A DNA stretch of 25,238 nt from Oscillospiraceae bacterium (lineage in GTDB: Bacteria; Bacillota; Clostridia; Oscillospirales; JAKOTC01), in contig DAOPZJ010000033.1 in the NCBI GenBank assembly GCA_035353335.1, forward strand, positions 3,083-28,320, in the 5' to 3' direction. The translations under genes and the position numbers were made by a program. The notes beneath the pieces were generated by a model. That model did no database searches and was not told the origin of the DNA. It worked only from the letters and a program-made list of their open reading frames with translations. Every line of letters begins with the position of its first letter. Position 1 is the first letter of the stretch. This document shows, piece by piece, positions 12,862 through 19,949 of the stretch.

Positions 12862-15024
12862 ATGAAAATACGGCTGTTCGCGTGGAGCGGTCTGGCCGGT
12901 CTCGGGGCCCTGATTGCGGTTGCTTATTTCGCCACCGATTTCATAGCACTCGCAGCGGGTGTTTTACTAATTCTGACCGCTGTGGTGCTGTTATGTTTCA
13001 AGCGTACGCGTGGGCTACCCTTTAATATCGTATTTATCATCATCGGACTGCTGTTGTGCATGTTTTATGTGCAGCAGCAGTTTTTTCGTAAACCGGTCAC
13101 TTCGCTCGCGGGAAAGGCCTATACCATCACCGGTTGGGTTGCCTCAGACACCGAAAACGCCGGAAATATCAAAAGGTTCACTTTAAAAACCGAGTGTGTA
13201 ATTGATGAAAACGGAAATACCGATCTCCCGCAGCATTTTTTTATTATATTATATTCCGTTGAAACCGCCGCTTTCGGAGACACCGTAACCGCAAAAATAG
13301 AATTGCATTCACCTAATGTTTACAGAGGTTTTGATCTGGTTGAAACTTATGCCTCAAAGGGTATTTTCGTGACCGGCACTTGCTATGAGGGTTTTACCGA
13401 TGTGGAACACACCGACGGTCACAAGGTTGCAAAGCTTTTACAGTCGGTCCGAATTTTTGTACGCACCCATGCCGATTCGGCCTTCAACGGTCGGGACAGC
13501 GCTTTTGTCAAAGCGATTCTGATCGGGGATGACTCGGGCATATCTCAGGAAGATTATGATCTCATCCGGGACGCGGGTGTCATCCATCTGCTCGTGGTCT
13601 CAGGTTCGCACACCACCTTTTTTGCACTGGCTGTTTTTTTCGTATTGCGCCACCTCCGTTTAAAACGCTGGCTCTCGTCGATTTTAACCATGTCGTTTTT
13701 ATTATTTTACATGGCACTGTTGGGATTCGCTCCTTCGGTGACGAGAGCGGGCATCATGACGGTTTTGTTATTTTTAGGGCAAATGCTCTGGCGAAGCTCC
13801 GATCCGCTGAACTCATTGGGCGTCTCGGTGGCGTTAATGCTGTTTATCCGACCCTATTTTTGCTTTGACGTCGGATTTTTGCTTTCGGTGAGCGCCACAT
13901 TCGGCATCCTGCTGTTTATGAATCAATATAACGAGGGTATTAAAAACTTCTGTTTCAATCGAGTTCCGAAGTTACTATCGCGGATTACCTATTACATATT
14001 GAGTTCACTTATCGTCAGTTTCGCCGCTTCGTTGTTCGTCCTGCCGATTTTGCTTGCGTTCTTCGGAGAAATCAATACCATGGCCTCTCTCTCTACGCTT
14101 TTGCTCGGTCCGGTCGCCGCCATAATGCTTCCGGTCTTTATTCTTGCGGTTTTCGGAGCAAACATTCCGGTTATCGGTTTAATTTTGAAAGGCTCCTCAA
14201 AGATTCTGATCAACGCCTTTTACTTCGTGGTTAAAAAAATTGCCGCTCTGCCCTTTACAACGCTTCCGTCGGGATATCGGATTTTATCTTTTGTGATTAT
14301 TATCGCGCTGATCGGGTTTATCATCTGCATGCTCACCGGTGCGATCAGAAAAAAGACGCTACTTTGCATTTTATGTGCGGTGTTGGTTGTGAGCGGCGGA
14401 GTCGTCGGCCAGATTTGCCTGAATTATGAGACCGTGACGACAGCGATTTTTTCCGACGAAAGCGGCAGCGCGCTTGCAATCCGGGACGGCGTGGGGTATA
14501 TTATAATCGGGTGCGGAAACAACGGTTTTGCAAAGGACGAGCTCGAAGCCCATGTGAAAAAATACAGCAAAAACGCGAATTTGATGTTAGTGCTTCCGAG
14601 TCCACAATCGGTTTATGCCATTGAACCGGAAGGTCTGACGGATTTACTCCTTGCGCAGAATATTGTCGCGTTTGAGCCGACCGATGAGGAAATTGAAACC
14701 GTAATTTCCGATCACATCTCGGTCGACTGTTACGGGCACGGTACATACGAGATTTACCTGTTCGAGAACGGATTTTATGTCGAGATTATAACCGATAATA
14801 AAAGTGCGATCTTGGTCGGCGGCAATCCTGTTTTACCGAATAGGCATTATGATTACGGCTTCATTTTAGATGGCAAATGCAAATGTGTCCCCGACTGCAC
14901 CACGCTGATGACCGTCTCGGAGAACCCGCCCGAAAATGCTTTCACCTTCCCCGAAGATAAATTGATTACCGTTAAAACAAAGCCTAATGGGCTTTTTGTC
15001 GGCGCAGAGTCGTTTTGGAATTGA
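12862..15024 (+). CDS. comEC: ComEC/Rec2-family DNA-uptake channel with degenerate C-terminal domain
   Basis: A 720-residue polytopic membrane protein. Three helices (about 8-28, 29-46, 54-72) precede an extracytoplasmic OB-like (DUF4131) region, then the competence domain at about 195-490 with the conserved DAGVIHLLVVSGSH block (237-250) and VTRAGIM, with seven or more helices. ComEC forms the channel for single-stranded DNA in natural transformation. The final 200 residues occupy the place of the metallo-beta-lactamase-like domain, but the expected HxHxDH metal site is absent: the aligned stretch LMLVLPSPQSVYAIEP (574-589) has no histidine or suitable aspartate. The reading frame is intact, so it is not a pseudogene. 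No clear ribosome site is seen; the start is 3 bases after the previous stop, suggesting coupling. Confidence 0.88.
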   Translation: MKIRLFAWSGLAGLGALIAVAYFATDFIALAAGVLLILTAVVLLCFKRTRGLPFNIVFIIIGLLLCMFYVQQQFFRKPVTSLAGKAYTITGWVASDTENAGNIKRFTLKTECVIDENGNTDLPQHFFIILYSVETAAFGDTVTAKIELHSPNVYRGFDLVETYASKGIFVTGTCYEGFTDVEHTDGHKVAKLLQSVRIFVRTHADSAFNGRDSAFVKAILIGDDSGISQEDYDLIRDAGVIHLLVVSGSHTTFFALAVFFVLRHLRLKRWLSSILTMSFLLFYMALLGFAPSVTRAGIMTVLLFLGQMLWRSSDPLNSLGVSVALMLFIRPYFCFDVGFLLSVSATFGILLFMNQYNEGIKNFCFNRVPKLLSRITYYILSSLIVSFAASLFVLPILLAFFGEINTMASLSTLLLGPVAAIMLPVFILAVFGANIPVIGLILKGSSKILINAFYFVVKKIAALPFTTLPSGYRILSFVIIIALIGFIICMLTGAIRKKTLLCILCAVLVVSGGVVGQICLNYETVTTAIFSDESGSALAIRDGVGYIIIGCGNNGFAKDELEAHVKKYSKNANLMLVLPSPQSVYAIEPEGLTDLLLAQNIVAFEPTDEEIETVISDHISVDCYGHGTYEIYLFENGFYVEIITDNKSAILVGGNPVLPNRHYDYGFILDGKCKCVPDCTTLMTVSENPPENAFTFPEDKLITVKTKPNGLFVGAESFWN

Positions 15025-15042
15025 ACCGGGAGTAAATAAATA

Positions 15043-16080
15043 ATGAGAATTGAATCGGAAACCGAACTGAATAAGCTGATCAAAGCGCAGAATATGCCGA
15101 ATTTTTGGCTGTTCTTCGGCGACGAGGAACTTTTAAAAAGCCGGTACGTCAAAACGCTGGTCTCGAAGAATTTGACCGATGAGGCCAAACAGGTGGATTT
15201 AAGCCCGTTCGACGCGCCGTTTTTGGTGATGGACGAGCTGATCGGCTGTCTTCAGAGTTTTCCGCTGATGTCGGCGCACAGGGTTGCGGTTTTAACCGGA
15301 CTTGCGCCCGACACGCTGACCTCCGAGGATTTTGAAACACTGGTTGCGGTGATCCAAGACCTCTCGCCTTCCTCGATTTTGATTATTTCCGCCGCGGACG
15401 GTGTGACCGAAAAGCAGCCTCGCATGAAAAAAATGACCTCAATCGCCGAAAAAAAAGGCGCGGCAGTATATCTTACAGCGCGTAAAAAGAGCGACCTTGT
15501 TCGGTTTGTCAAATCGGAACTGGCCAAATACAATGCTGATGCGGAGAATTTCGTCTGTTATAAAATCATCGATTTCTGCCGTCAGGATATGCAACAGATC
15601 GAAAACGAATGCGCAAAGCTTGGTGCATATGCCTCGGGCGGAATGGTTACGCAGGACGATGCAGAATTTTTCATCAATCTGCCGTTCGAGGAATCGGTAT
15701 TTGACCTGGTGCGCTGCCTCATCGGTAAAAACAACCAGATCGCCGTGAAAAAACTGAACATTTTGCTTGAAAACGGCACAAAACCTCTTGAGGCGATTAC
15801 AGCAATTATCAGTGTTTATTCAGATCTTCAAAAAGCTGCTGTCGCCCAGAAAAACGGCATATCTTTGCCTCAGGCGACAGCGGATTTCGGCTATAACGAG
15901 AAGAAGCAGACTTTTCGCCTTGAGCGCGCCTGGAATCAAACTAATCGGCTGCGCAGCGGATATGCGTTCGAATGCTTAACGCTCGCTTTGGACGCCGATC
16001 GGTATTGCAAGAGCAAAAAAGCCGATTATGAAACCGTTTTGGTCAAGCTCGTGGCCGATCTCTGCTCGGTGCCTGCTTAA
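15043..16080 (+). CDS. holA: DNA polymerase III subunit delta
   Basis: A 345-residue clamp-loader subunit, the normal length for HolA. It begins with the FWLFFGDEELLKSRYVKTLV block (21-40), the degenerate nucleotide-binding region of delta, followed by SFPLMSAHRVAVLTGL, the IISAADGVTEKQPRMKKM segment and the helical collar VFDLVRCLIGKN and PLEAITAIISVYSDLQKA. Delta opens the beta sliding clamp in the replisome. A GGGAG lies about 10 bases before the ATG, and the rnmV start follows its stop by three bases. It is preceded by comEC, a common Firmicutes gene order. Confidence 0.93.
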   Translation: MRIESETELNKLIKAQNMPNFWLFFGDEELLKSRYVKTLVSKNLTDEAKQVDLSPFDAPFLVMDELIGCLQSFPLMSAHRVAVLTGLAPDTLTSEDFETLVAVIQDLSPSSILIISAADGVTEKQPRMKKMTSIAEKKGAAVYLTARKKSDLVRFVKSELAKYNADAENFVCYKIIDFCRQDMQQIENECAKLGAYASGGMVTQDDAEFFINLPFEESVFDLVRCLIGKNNQIAVKKLNILLENGTKPLEAITAIISVYSDLQKAAVAQKNGISLPQATADFGYNEKKQTFRLERAWNQTNRLRSGYAFECLTLALDADRYCKSKKADYETVLVKLVADLCSVPA

Positions 16081-16083
16081 TTT

Positions 16084-16662
16084 ATGATCCATATTAAAGA
16101 GATTCTCCTCGTCGAGGGAAAATACGATAAAATTAAGCTGCAGAACGTGACCGACGCCAACATCATAACGCTTGATGGCTTTTCGGTATTTAAGAACGAC
16201 GAGAAAATCGCCGCGCTGCATGCGCTTGCAGACAAGCGCGGACTGTTGGTTTTGACCGATTCCGACGCCGCCGGATTCAAACTGCGCGCGTATATCAACG
16301 GGCGCATTCCCAAAGAGAAAGTCAAACACGCCTACATCCCCGATGTGTTCGGCAAAGAAAGACGCAAGCAAACAGCCTCAAAAGAAGGGAAACTCGGTGT
16401 CGAGGGCATTGACACCGCCGTTTTAGAGGAGATTTTAACGCCGTTTGCCGCCGAAAGCTCTGCACCGCTCCAATCGCTGACCAAGGCCGATCTCTATGCC
16501 GACGGGCTGACCGGAAAACCCGACAGTGCACAAAGGCGCAGGGCGTTCGCCATTGCCGTCGGACTCCCGGCACGCATCGGTTCAAACGCCTTGCTCGAAT
16601 TTATCAATGCCATGCTGACCAAAGAACAATATAAAGCGATTATTGCTCAGTTAAAGGTTTGA
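16084..16662 (+). CDS. rnmV: Ribonuclease M5 (TOPRIM domain, 5S rRNA maturation)
   Basis: A 192-residue enzyme that matures the ends of 5S rRNA precursors in Gram-positive bacteria. The TOPRIM domain shows EILLVEGKYDKIKL with catalytic Glu11 and the acidic pair Asp59 and Asp61 in LTDSDAAGFKLR. The RNase M5 signature KEGKLGVEGID (100-110) and a C-terminal DUF4093-type region (about 125-192) complete the family pattern. Translation starts 3 bases after the holA stop without an obvious ribosome site, so it is probably coupled. Its last 23 bases overlap the 3' end of the convergent membrane-protein gene on the minus strand. Confidence 0.95.
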   Translation: MIHIKEILLVEGKYDKIKLQNVTDANIITLDGFSVFKNDEKIAALHALADKRGLLVLTDSDAAGFKLRAYINGRIPKEKVKHAYIPDVFGKERRKQTASKEGKLGVEGIDTAVLEEILTPFAAESSAPLQSLTKADLYADGLTGKPDSAQRRRAFAIAVGLPARIGSNALLEFINAMLTKEQYKAIIAQLKV

Positions 16663-17056
16663 AAACTAAAGACATCAAATAAAAAATTACGCTCAGAACA
16701 ATCAAGATGACCCCTGTAACCCAATAAACCGTCCCCAAATCAGATGAAGTTCCGTAAATTTCGAGAACCCCCGTAAAACAACTTCCCGCTGCAAGTGCGG
16801 CAATACTCGAATTATAAAGGTTGTAGCTGACGCGCCCCGGAAAGGGCGCTTTTTTAATAAGGCCAAGCAAACCGAAAGCCAATACACCGCCGGCCAGCGG
16901 ATAAGCGAATAGGAAGATCATTGCATTGGAATTTACCCCATGGCTGAAGTGTTCGTAGACCGTGCTAAACAATACACAGAACGCCGTGATACCGAGATAG
17001 ACTCCTACGGTTTTGCGAATTTTCCGTTTTTTTAGTTCAATAACCGATGCAGACAA
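16640..17056 (-). CDS. Small four-helix membrane protein, unknown function
   Basis: A 138-residue hydrophobic protein with a short basic N-terminus (KKRKIRK) and four likely membrane helices at about 16-36, 44-66, 82-102 and 108-130. I do not recognise a named family. The only fitting start is TTG at 17056, with AAAGGAG 11 bases upstream inside the end of the preceding gene; the genes overlap by 20 bases, so expression is probably coupled. It is the third gene of the glycosyltransferase operon, suggesting a role in envelope glycan handling, but nothing in the sequence shows this directly. Its stop lies inside rnmV. Confidence 0.7.
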   Translation of the reverse strand: MSASVIELKKRKIRKTVGVYLGITAFCVLFSTVYEHFSHGVNSNAMIFLFAYPLAGGVLAFGLLGLIKKAPFPGRVSYNLYNSSIAALAAGSCFTGVLEIYGTSSDLGTVYWVTGVILIVLSVIFYLMSLVFKPLTEQ

Positions 17057-18017
17057 TGTCGCTCACGCTCCTTTCGGTAATCTGTCTCCCGTTCGTAGTG
17101 GGATTATTAATAACTTTACCGTTAAATACCATCGTCGAGGAACCGCCGCCGTCGAGGTTATAAGCGGTTTTGACGCCGAGAGTTTGGAGAAACTGCGCCA
17201 TTTCGTAAAGTGAGAGTCCGGTGCTTTCGCTTGTGCGGCCGTCTGCGACGACCAACAGATAGTGCAGATCGTCGATCATGCAGAGTACAGTCCTCGGGTT
17301 GCTGATCATGGCTTTATCGACTTCCTCGTTTTTGCTGACCGCGACTGCTCCGTTCTGAATCAATGCAGGACCGAACGAGAGCACTTGTACTGCGCCGTTT
17401 TGTAATAACTTCTCCACGCTTATCTCACCTTCGGTAATGATACCAAACGAACCGTCTGCATAGATGACGAGATCCTGCTGCGAAGAATCGTACGAAGTGC
17501 TGCGGTATATGGCGCCGTTGCGGATGATGTAACCGGTTTTTCGTGCGCCGTAATAATCCCCGTTGATCGCTAAAATTGCATTGGTCTCTCCGGCAATTAC
17601 CGAGGTCTTTTCGGTGATGTTTCTGCCGAAGGTGCTTTGAGCAAATGCCGTTTTCAAATAGCTTGCGTCAGAAACGACGACATCAGCCACATAAATATCA
17701 GTGCCGTATTTGCGGTATGCGGTAATTTTAATGCTGATGTTTGCATCTTGATAGGAACTGGCGGTGACAATCGGATCGGTAACGACGGAGGATTTTGATG
17801 ACTCGGATTGAGAAACGGTTTCCGCTGAAGATGAAGATGAATTATTATCATTCACTGCGGAGCTTGAAGAATATGATAAACTGCTTTCCGTCTGCGAATT
17901 CGGTTCTACGACAGCATAGGTTCTGGGAATGACGAAAGTGTCCAGCACCGCATACAGGGTGAATAAGATCAGTACTGCGGCGTAAAGCGCCGCCCAACGA
18001 TATGGCTTTTTAAACAT
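17037..18017 (-). CDS. Membrane-anchored phosphodiester glycosidase (NAGPA) domain protein
   Basis: A 326-residue protein with an N-terminal anchor helix (about 8-28, WAALYAAVLILFTLYAVLDT), a linker (39-78) made almost entirely of Ser, Thr, Glu, Gln and Asn, and a C-terminal domain of the NAGPA type (phosphodiester glycosidase, exopolysaccharide-biosynthesis-like; residues about 90-326). Its hallmarks are ILAINGDYYG, VLSFGPALIQNG, SNPRTVLCMIDD, LLVVADGR and NLDGGGSSTMVFNG. The catalytic domain lies outside the membrane. Members cleave sugar-phosphodiester bonds, so wall or surface polymers such as teichoic-acid-like glycans are candidate substrates. The ATG follows a GGGGG by about 9 bases. 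It begins 3 bases after the glycosyltransferase stop and overlaps the downstream membrane-protein gene. Confidence 0.88.
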   Translation of the reverse strand: MFKKPYRWAALYAAVLILFTLYAVLDTFVIPRTYAVVEPNSQTESSLSYSSSSAVNDNNSSSSSAETVSQSESSKSSVVTDPIVTASSYQDANISIKITAYRKYGTDIYVADVVVSDASYLKTAFAQSTFGRNITEKTSVIAGETNAILAINGDYYGARKTGYIIRNGAIYRSTSYDSSQQDLVIYADGSFGIITEGEISVEKLLQNGAVQVLSFGPALIQNGAVAVSKNEEVDKAMISNPRTVLCMIDDLHYLLVVADGRTSESTGLSLYEMAQFLQTLGVKTAYNLDGGGSSTMVFNGKVINNPTTNGRQITERSVSDIVCIGY

Positions 18018-18020
18018 ACG

Positions 18021-19067
18021 TTATTCCCCCGCCCTATCCACGTGCTTTTTCTTTTTAAAAATCACGAAGCGCTGTACAATCCAACTGAAAAGGAAAAATG
18101 TGATTTCGGTAAAAATCTTTCCGACATACCGGTTGACGCCTGCGTTGTCGACCAACAATGTCAACAAAACCGTGTTGATCAGCATGATGCAGGCGGCGAG
18201 GAGAAAATACTGTGCTCCGGTTTTGACCGCACTGTCTTTGTTCTTAAAAACAAAGCGCTTATTAATAGCAAAATTGGCGCTTGCGCTGACAATCCGCGCA
18301 GTGATATTCGAAAACGGAACGCCGATTGCCCAGCCTGAAGTCAAAGTCGCAAGCAAGCTGTATAACGCATAATCGATGATAAATCCCGTGAAAGACGAAG
18401 CGGCAAATTTGAAAATGTCGCGATAGACCCGATAAGAGTCGCGGATGGTGCTGAAATGGGAATGCGCGTTGTTTTCAAAATAGATGGTCTCGATTTCAAC
18501 CTCCTTGAACGGTATCTCATTTCGGCAACACTCTAACAGCACGTTCATCTCATATTCGTACCGCTCGCCCTCGATACTCTGCATAAACGGGATTAACGCC
18601 GCCGAAAAAGCCCGAAGGCCTGTCTGGGTATCACTGACTTTGACACCGGTTGACATATGAAAAATAAACCGTGTAACCGTGTTGCCGAACCGGCTGCGCG
18701 CAGGCATCTTTTTAAGTGACCGACAGCCGAGAACAAGGCAATGATCATCTGCTTCCGCTTGTTCGCAGACCCGGATCGCATCCTCGATTCTGTGCTGACC
18801 GTCTGCGTCCAGCGTCACGATGACGCTGGACGCAGGAAAAGTCTCTTTGATATAAGCAAGCCCTGTTTTGATCGCGCTGCCTTTTCCTTTATTTTTATCA
18901 TGTGCCAAAACGACGGCGTGTTTTCCTGCCGCCGAAAATATCTGCCCGTAAGCATCGCCGCTGCCGTCGTCGATGACAACCGTTTGAAAGCCGGACTCCA
19001 GAAGCCGCTCTGTCAGGCCGACGAGCAGCTGCTCCGGTTCGTATGCGGGAACTAAGGCGATTCTCAT
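18021..19067 (-). CDS. GT2 glycosyltransferase fused to a GtrA-like membrane domain
   Basis: A 348-residue fusion. Residues 1-215 are a family 2 glycosyltransferase of the dolichol-phosphate-mannose synthase/GtrB type: VVIDDGSGD (30-38), LDADGQHR (86-93, with Asp87 and Asp89 binding the nucleotide-sugar metal) and RSRFGN plus DTQTGLRAF. Residues about 216-340 hold four membrane helices and the GtrA hallmark NFAINKRFVFK. GtrB makes polyprenyl-phosphate-linked sugar and GtrA flips it across the membrane; this protein would do both. The ATG lies after AAGGACGGTGG. It is the first gene of a three-gene operon ending at 16640. In many bacteria gtrA and gtrB are separate genes, but GT2-GtrA fusions are known in Firmicutes. 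Confidence 0.9.
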   Translation of the reverse strand: MRIALVPAYEPEQLLVGLTERLLESGFQTVVIDDGSGDAYGQIFSAAGKHAVVLAHDKNKGKGSAIKTGLAYIKETFPASSVIVTLDADGQHRIEDAIRVCEQAEADDHCLVLGCRSLKKMPARSRFGNTVTRFIFHMSTGVKVSDTQTGLRAFSAALIPFMQSIEGERYEYEMNVLLECCRNEIPFKEVEIETIYFENNAHSHFSTIRDSYRVYRDIFKFAASSFTGFIIDYALYSLLATLTSGWAIGVPFSNITARIVSASANFAINKRFVFKNKDSAVKTGAQYFLLAACIMLINTVLLTLLVDNAGVNRYVGKIFTEITFFLFSWIVQRFVIFKKKKHVDRAGE

Positions 19068-19181
19068 GAAACCACCGTCCTTCTGAAAACGCTTCGTTCC
19101 CTTCGTTTTCGATTTGATTTTATAAGACGTGCGTTATATCATTTTGCGGTAATTATGAATTTAATATGATGAAACGCCAAA
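19068..19181 (-). promoter_or_regulatory. Leader of the glycosyltransferase operon with a hairpin repeat
   Basis: The 114 bases between the TetR stop and the glycosyltransferase start hold no gene. GAAAACG (19085-19091) and CGTTTTC (19104-19110) form a 7-bp inverted repeat in the leader. A TATAAC-like -10 near 19131-19136 (minus) has no clear -35, so the promoter call is weak. Confidence 0.3.
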
Positions 19182-19766
19182 TTATATTTTGTTTTTTAAG
19201 TAGGACTGCGGAATTCCCGTTGTGATCTTGACTAACATCTCGGCGATGGAACGCGCGGTCTTTTTCATGTCTCCCTCGAGCCATTTTTGGATCATACCCA
19301 CACAGCCGGTGATGGTGAATGAATAAATATAATCGGCATCTTCTTTCAGAATGGCGTCGTTGCTGATGAGTTGATTGATGTTTTTGTCATAGACAAACAT
19401 CATGATCCGTTTTTGAAAATCCAGGTCGCCCCGCTCGCCTAAAAGCAACTTGCAAAGCCCAGCGTTTTCTTTGATGTACTCCAAAATTTTTTCAATCATG
19501 CCGACAAAATCGACGCTCGGCTTGCTCTGCATATAATCGGAGAGATACGAACTCACGTTTTCGAGCAGCTCTTCTTCAATTTTGCGCATCAAGTCGTATT
19601 GGTCGTTATAATGCGCGTAAAAAGTCGCACGGTTAATGTCGGCGTCTTCGCAGATTTCCTTGATGGTGATCTGGGAGATGTCCTTTTTTTCGAGCAGTTT
19701 GATAAAGCTGTCTTTTAATACCATTTTTGTATACTTTACCCTGCGGTCGTCTTTTTCGCTCTTCAT
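19182..19766 (-). CDS. TetR/AcrR family regulator of the divergent MMPL operon
   Basis: A 194-residue repressor. The N-terminal helix-turn-helix spans about 30-52 (SQITIKEICEDADINRATFYAHYNDQYDL), the standard TetR recognition region. The C-terminal half, with VSSYLSDYM, ILEYIKENAGLCKLLLG and FTITGCVGMIQKWLEGD, is a helical ligand-binding domain of the type seen in clostridial regulators of drug or lipid exporters. The start at 19766 gives the usual family N-terminus MKSEKDDRRVKYTK; an in-frame ATG at 19808 would add 14 unusual residues, although it has a weak GGA upstream. It diverges from the MMPL transporter gene, shares overlapping promoters with it and probably binds the CAACA/TGTTG sites there. 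Confidence 0.88.
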   Translation of the reverse strand: MKSEKDDRRVKYTKMVLKDSFIKLLEKKDISQITIKEICEDADINRATFYAHYNDQYDLMRKIEEELLENVSSYLSDYMQSKPSVDFVGMIEKILEYIKENAGLCKLLLGERGDLDFQKRIMMFVYDKNINQLISNDAILKEDADYIYSFTITGCVGMIQKWLEGDMKKTARSIAEMLVKITTGIPQSYLKNKI

Positions 19767-19867
19767 CCGGTTCTCATCCCCAATAAAAATTTTAGTTGTT
19801 TTTGTCATTTATCCAACACGGAAGGCATCCTGCGTTTAGCAACAGACATTTTAAAAATATCTGTATG

Positions 19868-19896
19868 TTGACTGCGCGCCATGGTGCTATTATACT
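19868..19896 (+). promoter_or_regulatory. Predicted promoter of the MMPL operon
   Basis: TTGACT (19868-19873) and TATACT (19891-19896) are 17 bases apart. The -10 overlaps the -10 of the opposing regulator promoter by four bases. Confidence 0.75.
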
Positions 19897-19917
19897 AAAC
19901 ATATTACTTTTTTGCAA
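19889..19917 (-). promoter_or_regulatory. Predicted promoter of the tetR-type gene
   Basis: On the minus strand TTGCAA (19912-19917) and a perfect TATAAT (19889-19894) are 17 bases apart. RNA polymerase could not occupy this and the transporter promoter together. Confidence 0.7.
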
Positions 19918-19949
19918 CAGTATGTTGATTATTTATTACGAGGTTTATC

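Larger units (their letters stand above)
19840..19927. promoter_or_regulatory. TetR operator sites in the divergent promoter region
   Basis: CAACA and TGTTG half-sites occur as CAACAGACA (19840-19848) opposite TGTATGTTG (19862-19870), and as the tight palindrome CAACAGTATGTTG (19915-19927). The right halves are direct repeats: CTGTATGTTGACT and CAGTATGTTGATT. The left pair covers the -35 of the transporter promoter; the right palindrome overlaps the -35 of the regulator promoter and the early transcribed region of the transporter gene. This layout fits repression of both genes by TetR (inference). Confidence 0.65.

Noticed and set aside
12862..15024. comEC as a pseudogene
   Set aside because: The frame is intact to a normal stop and the competence domain is complete; only the metal motif is lost.
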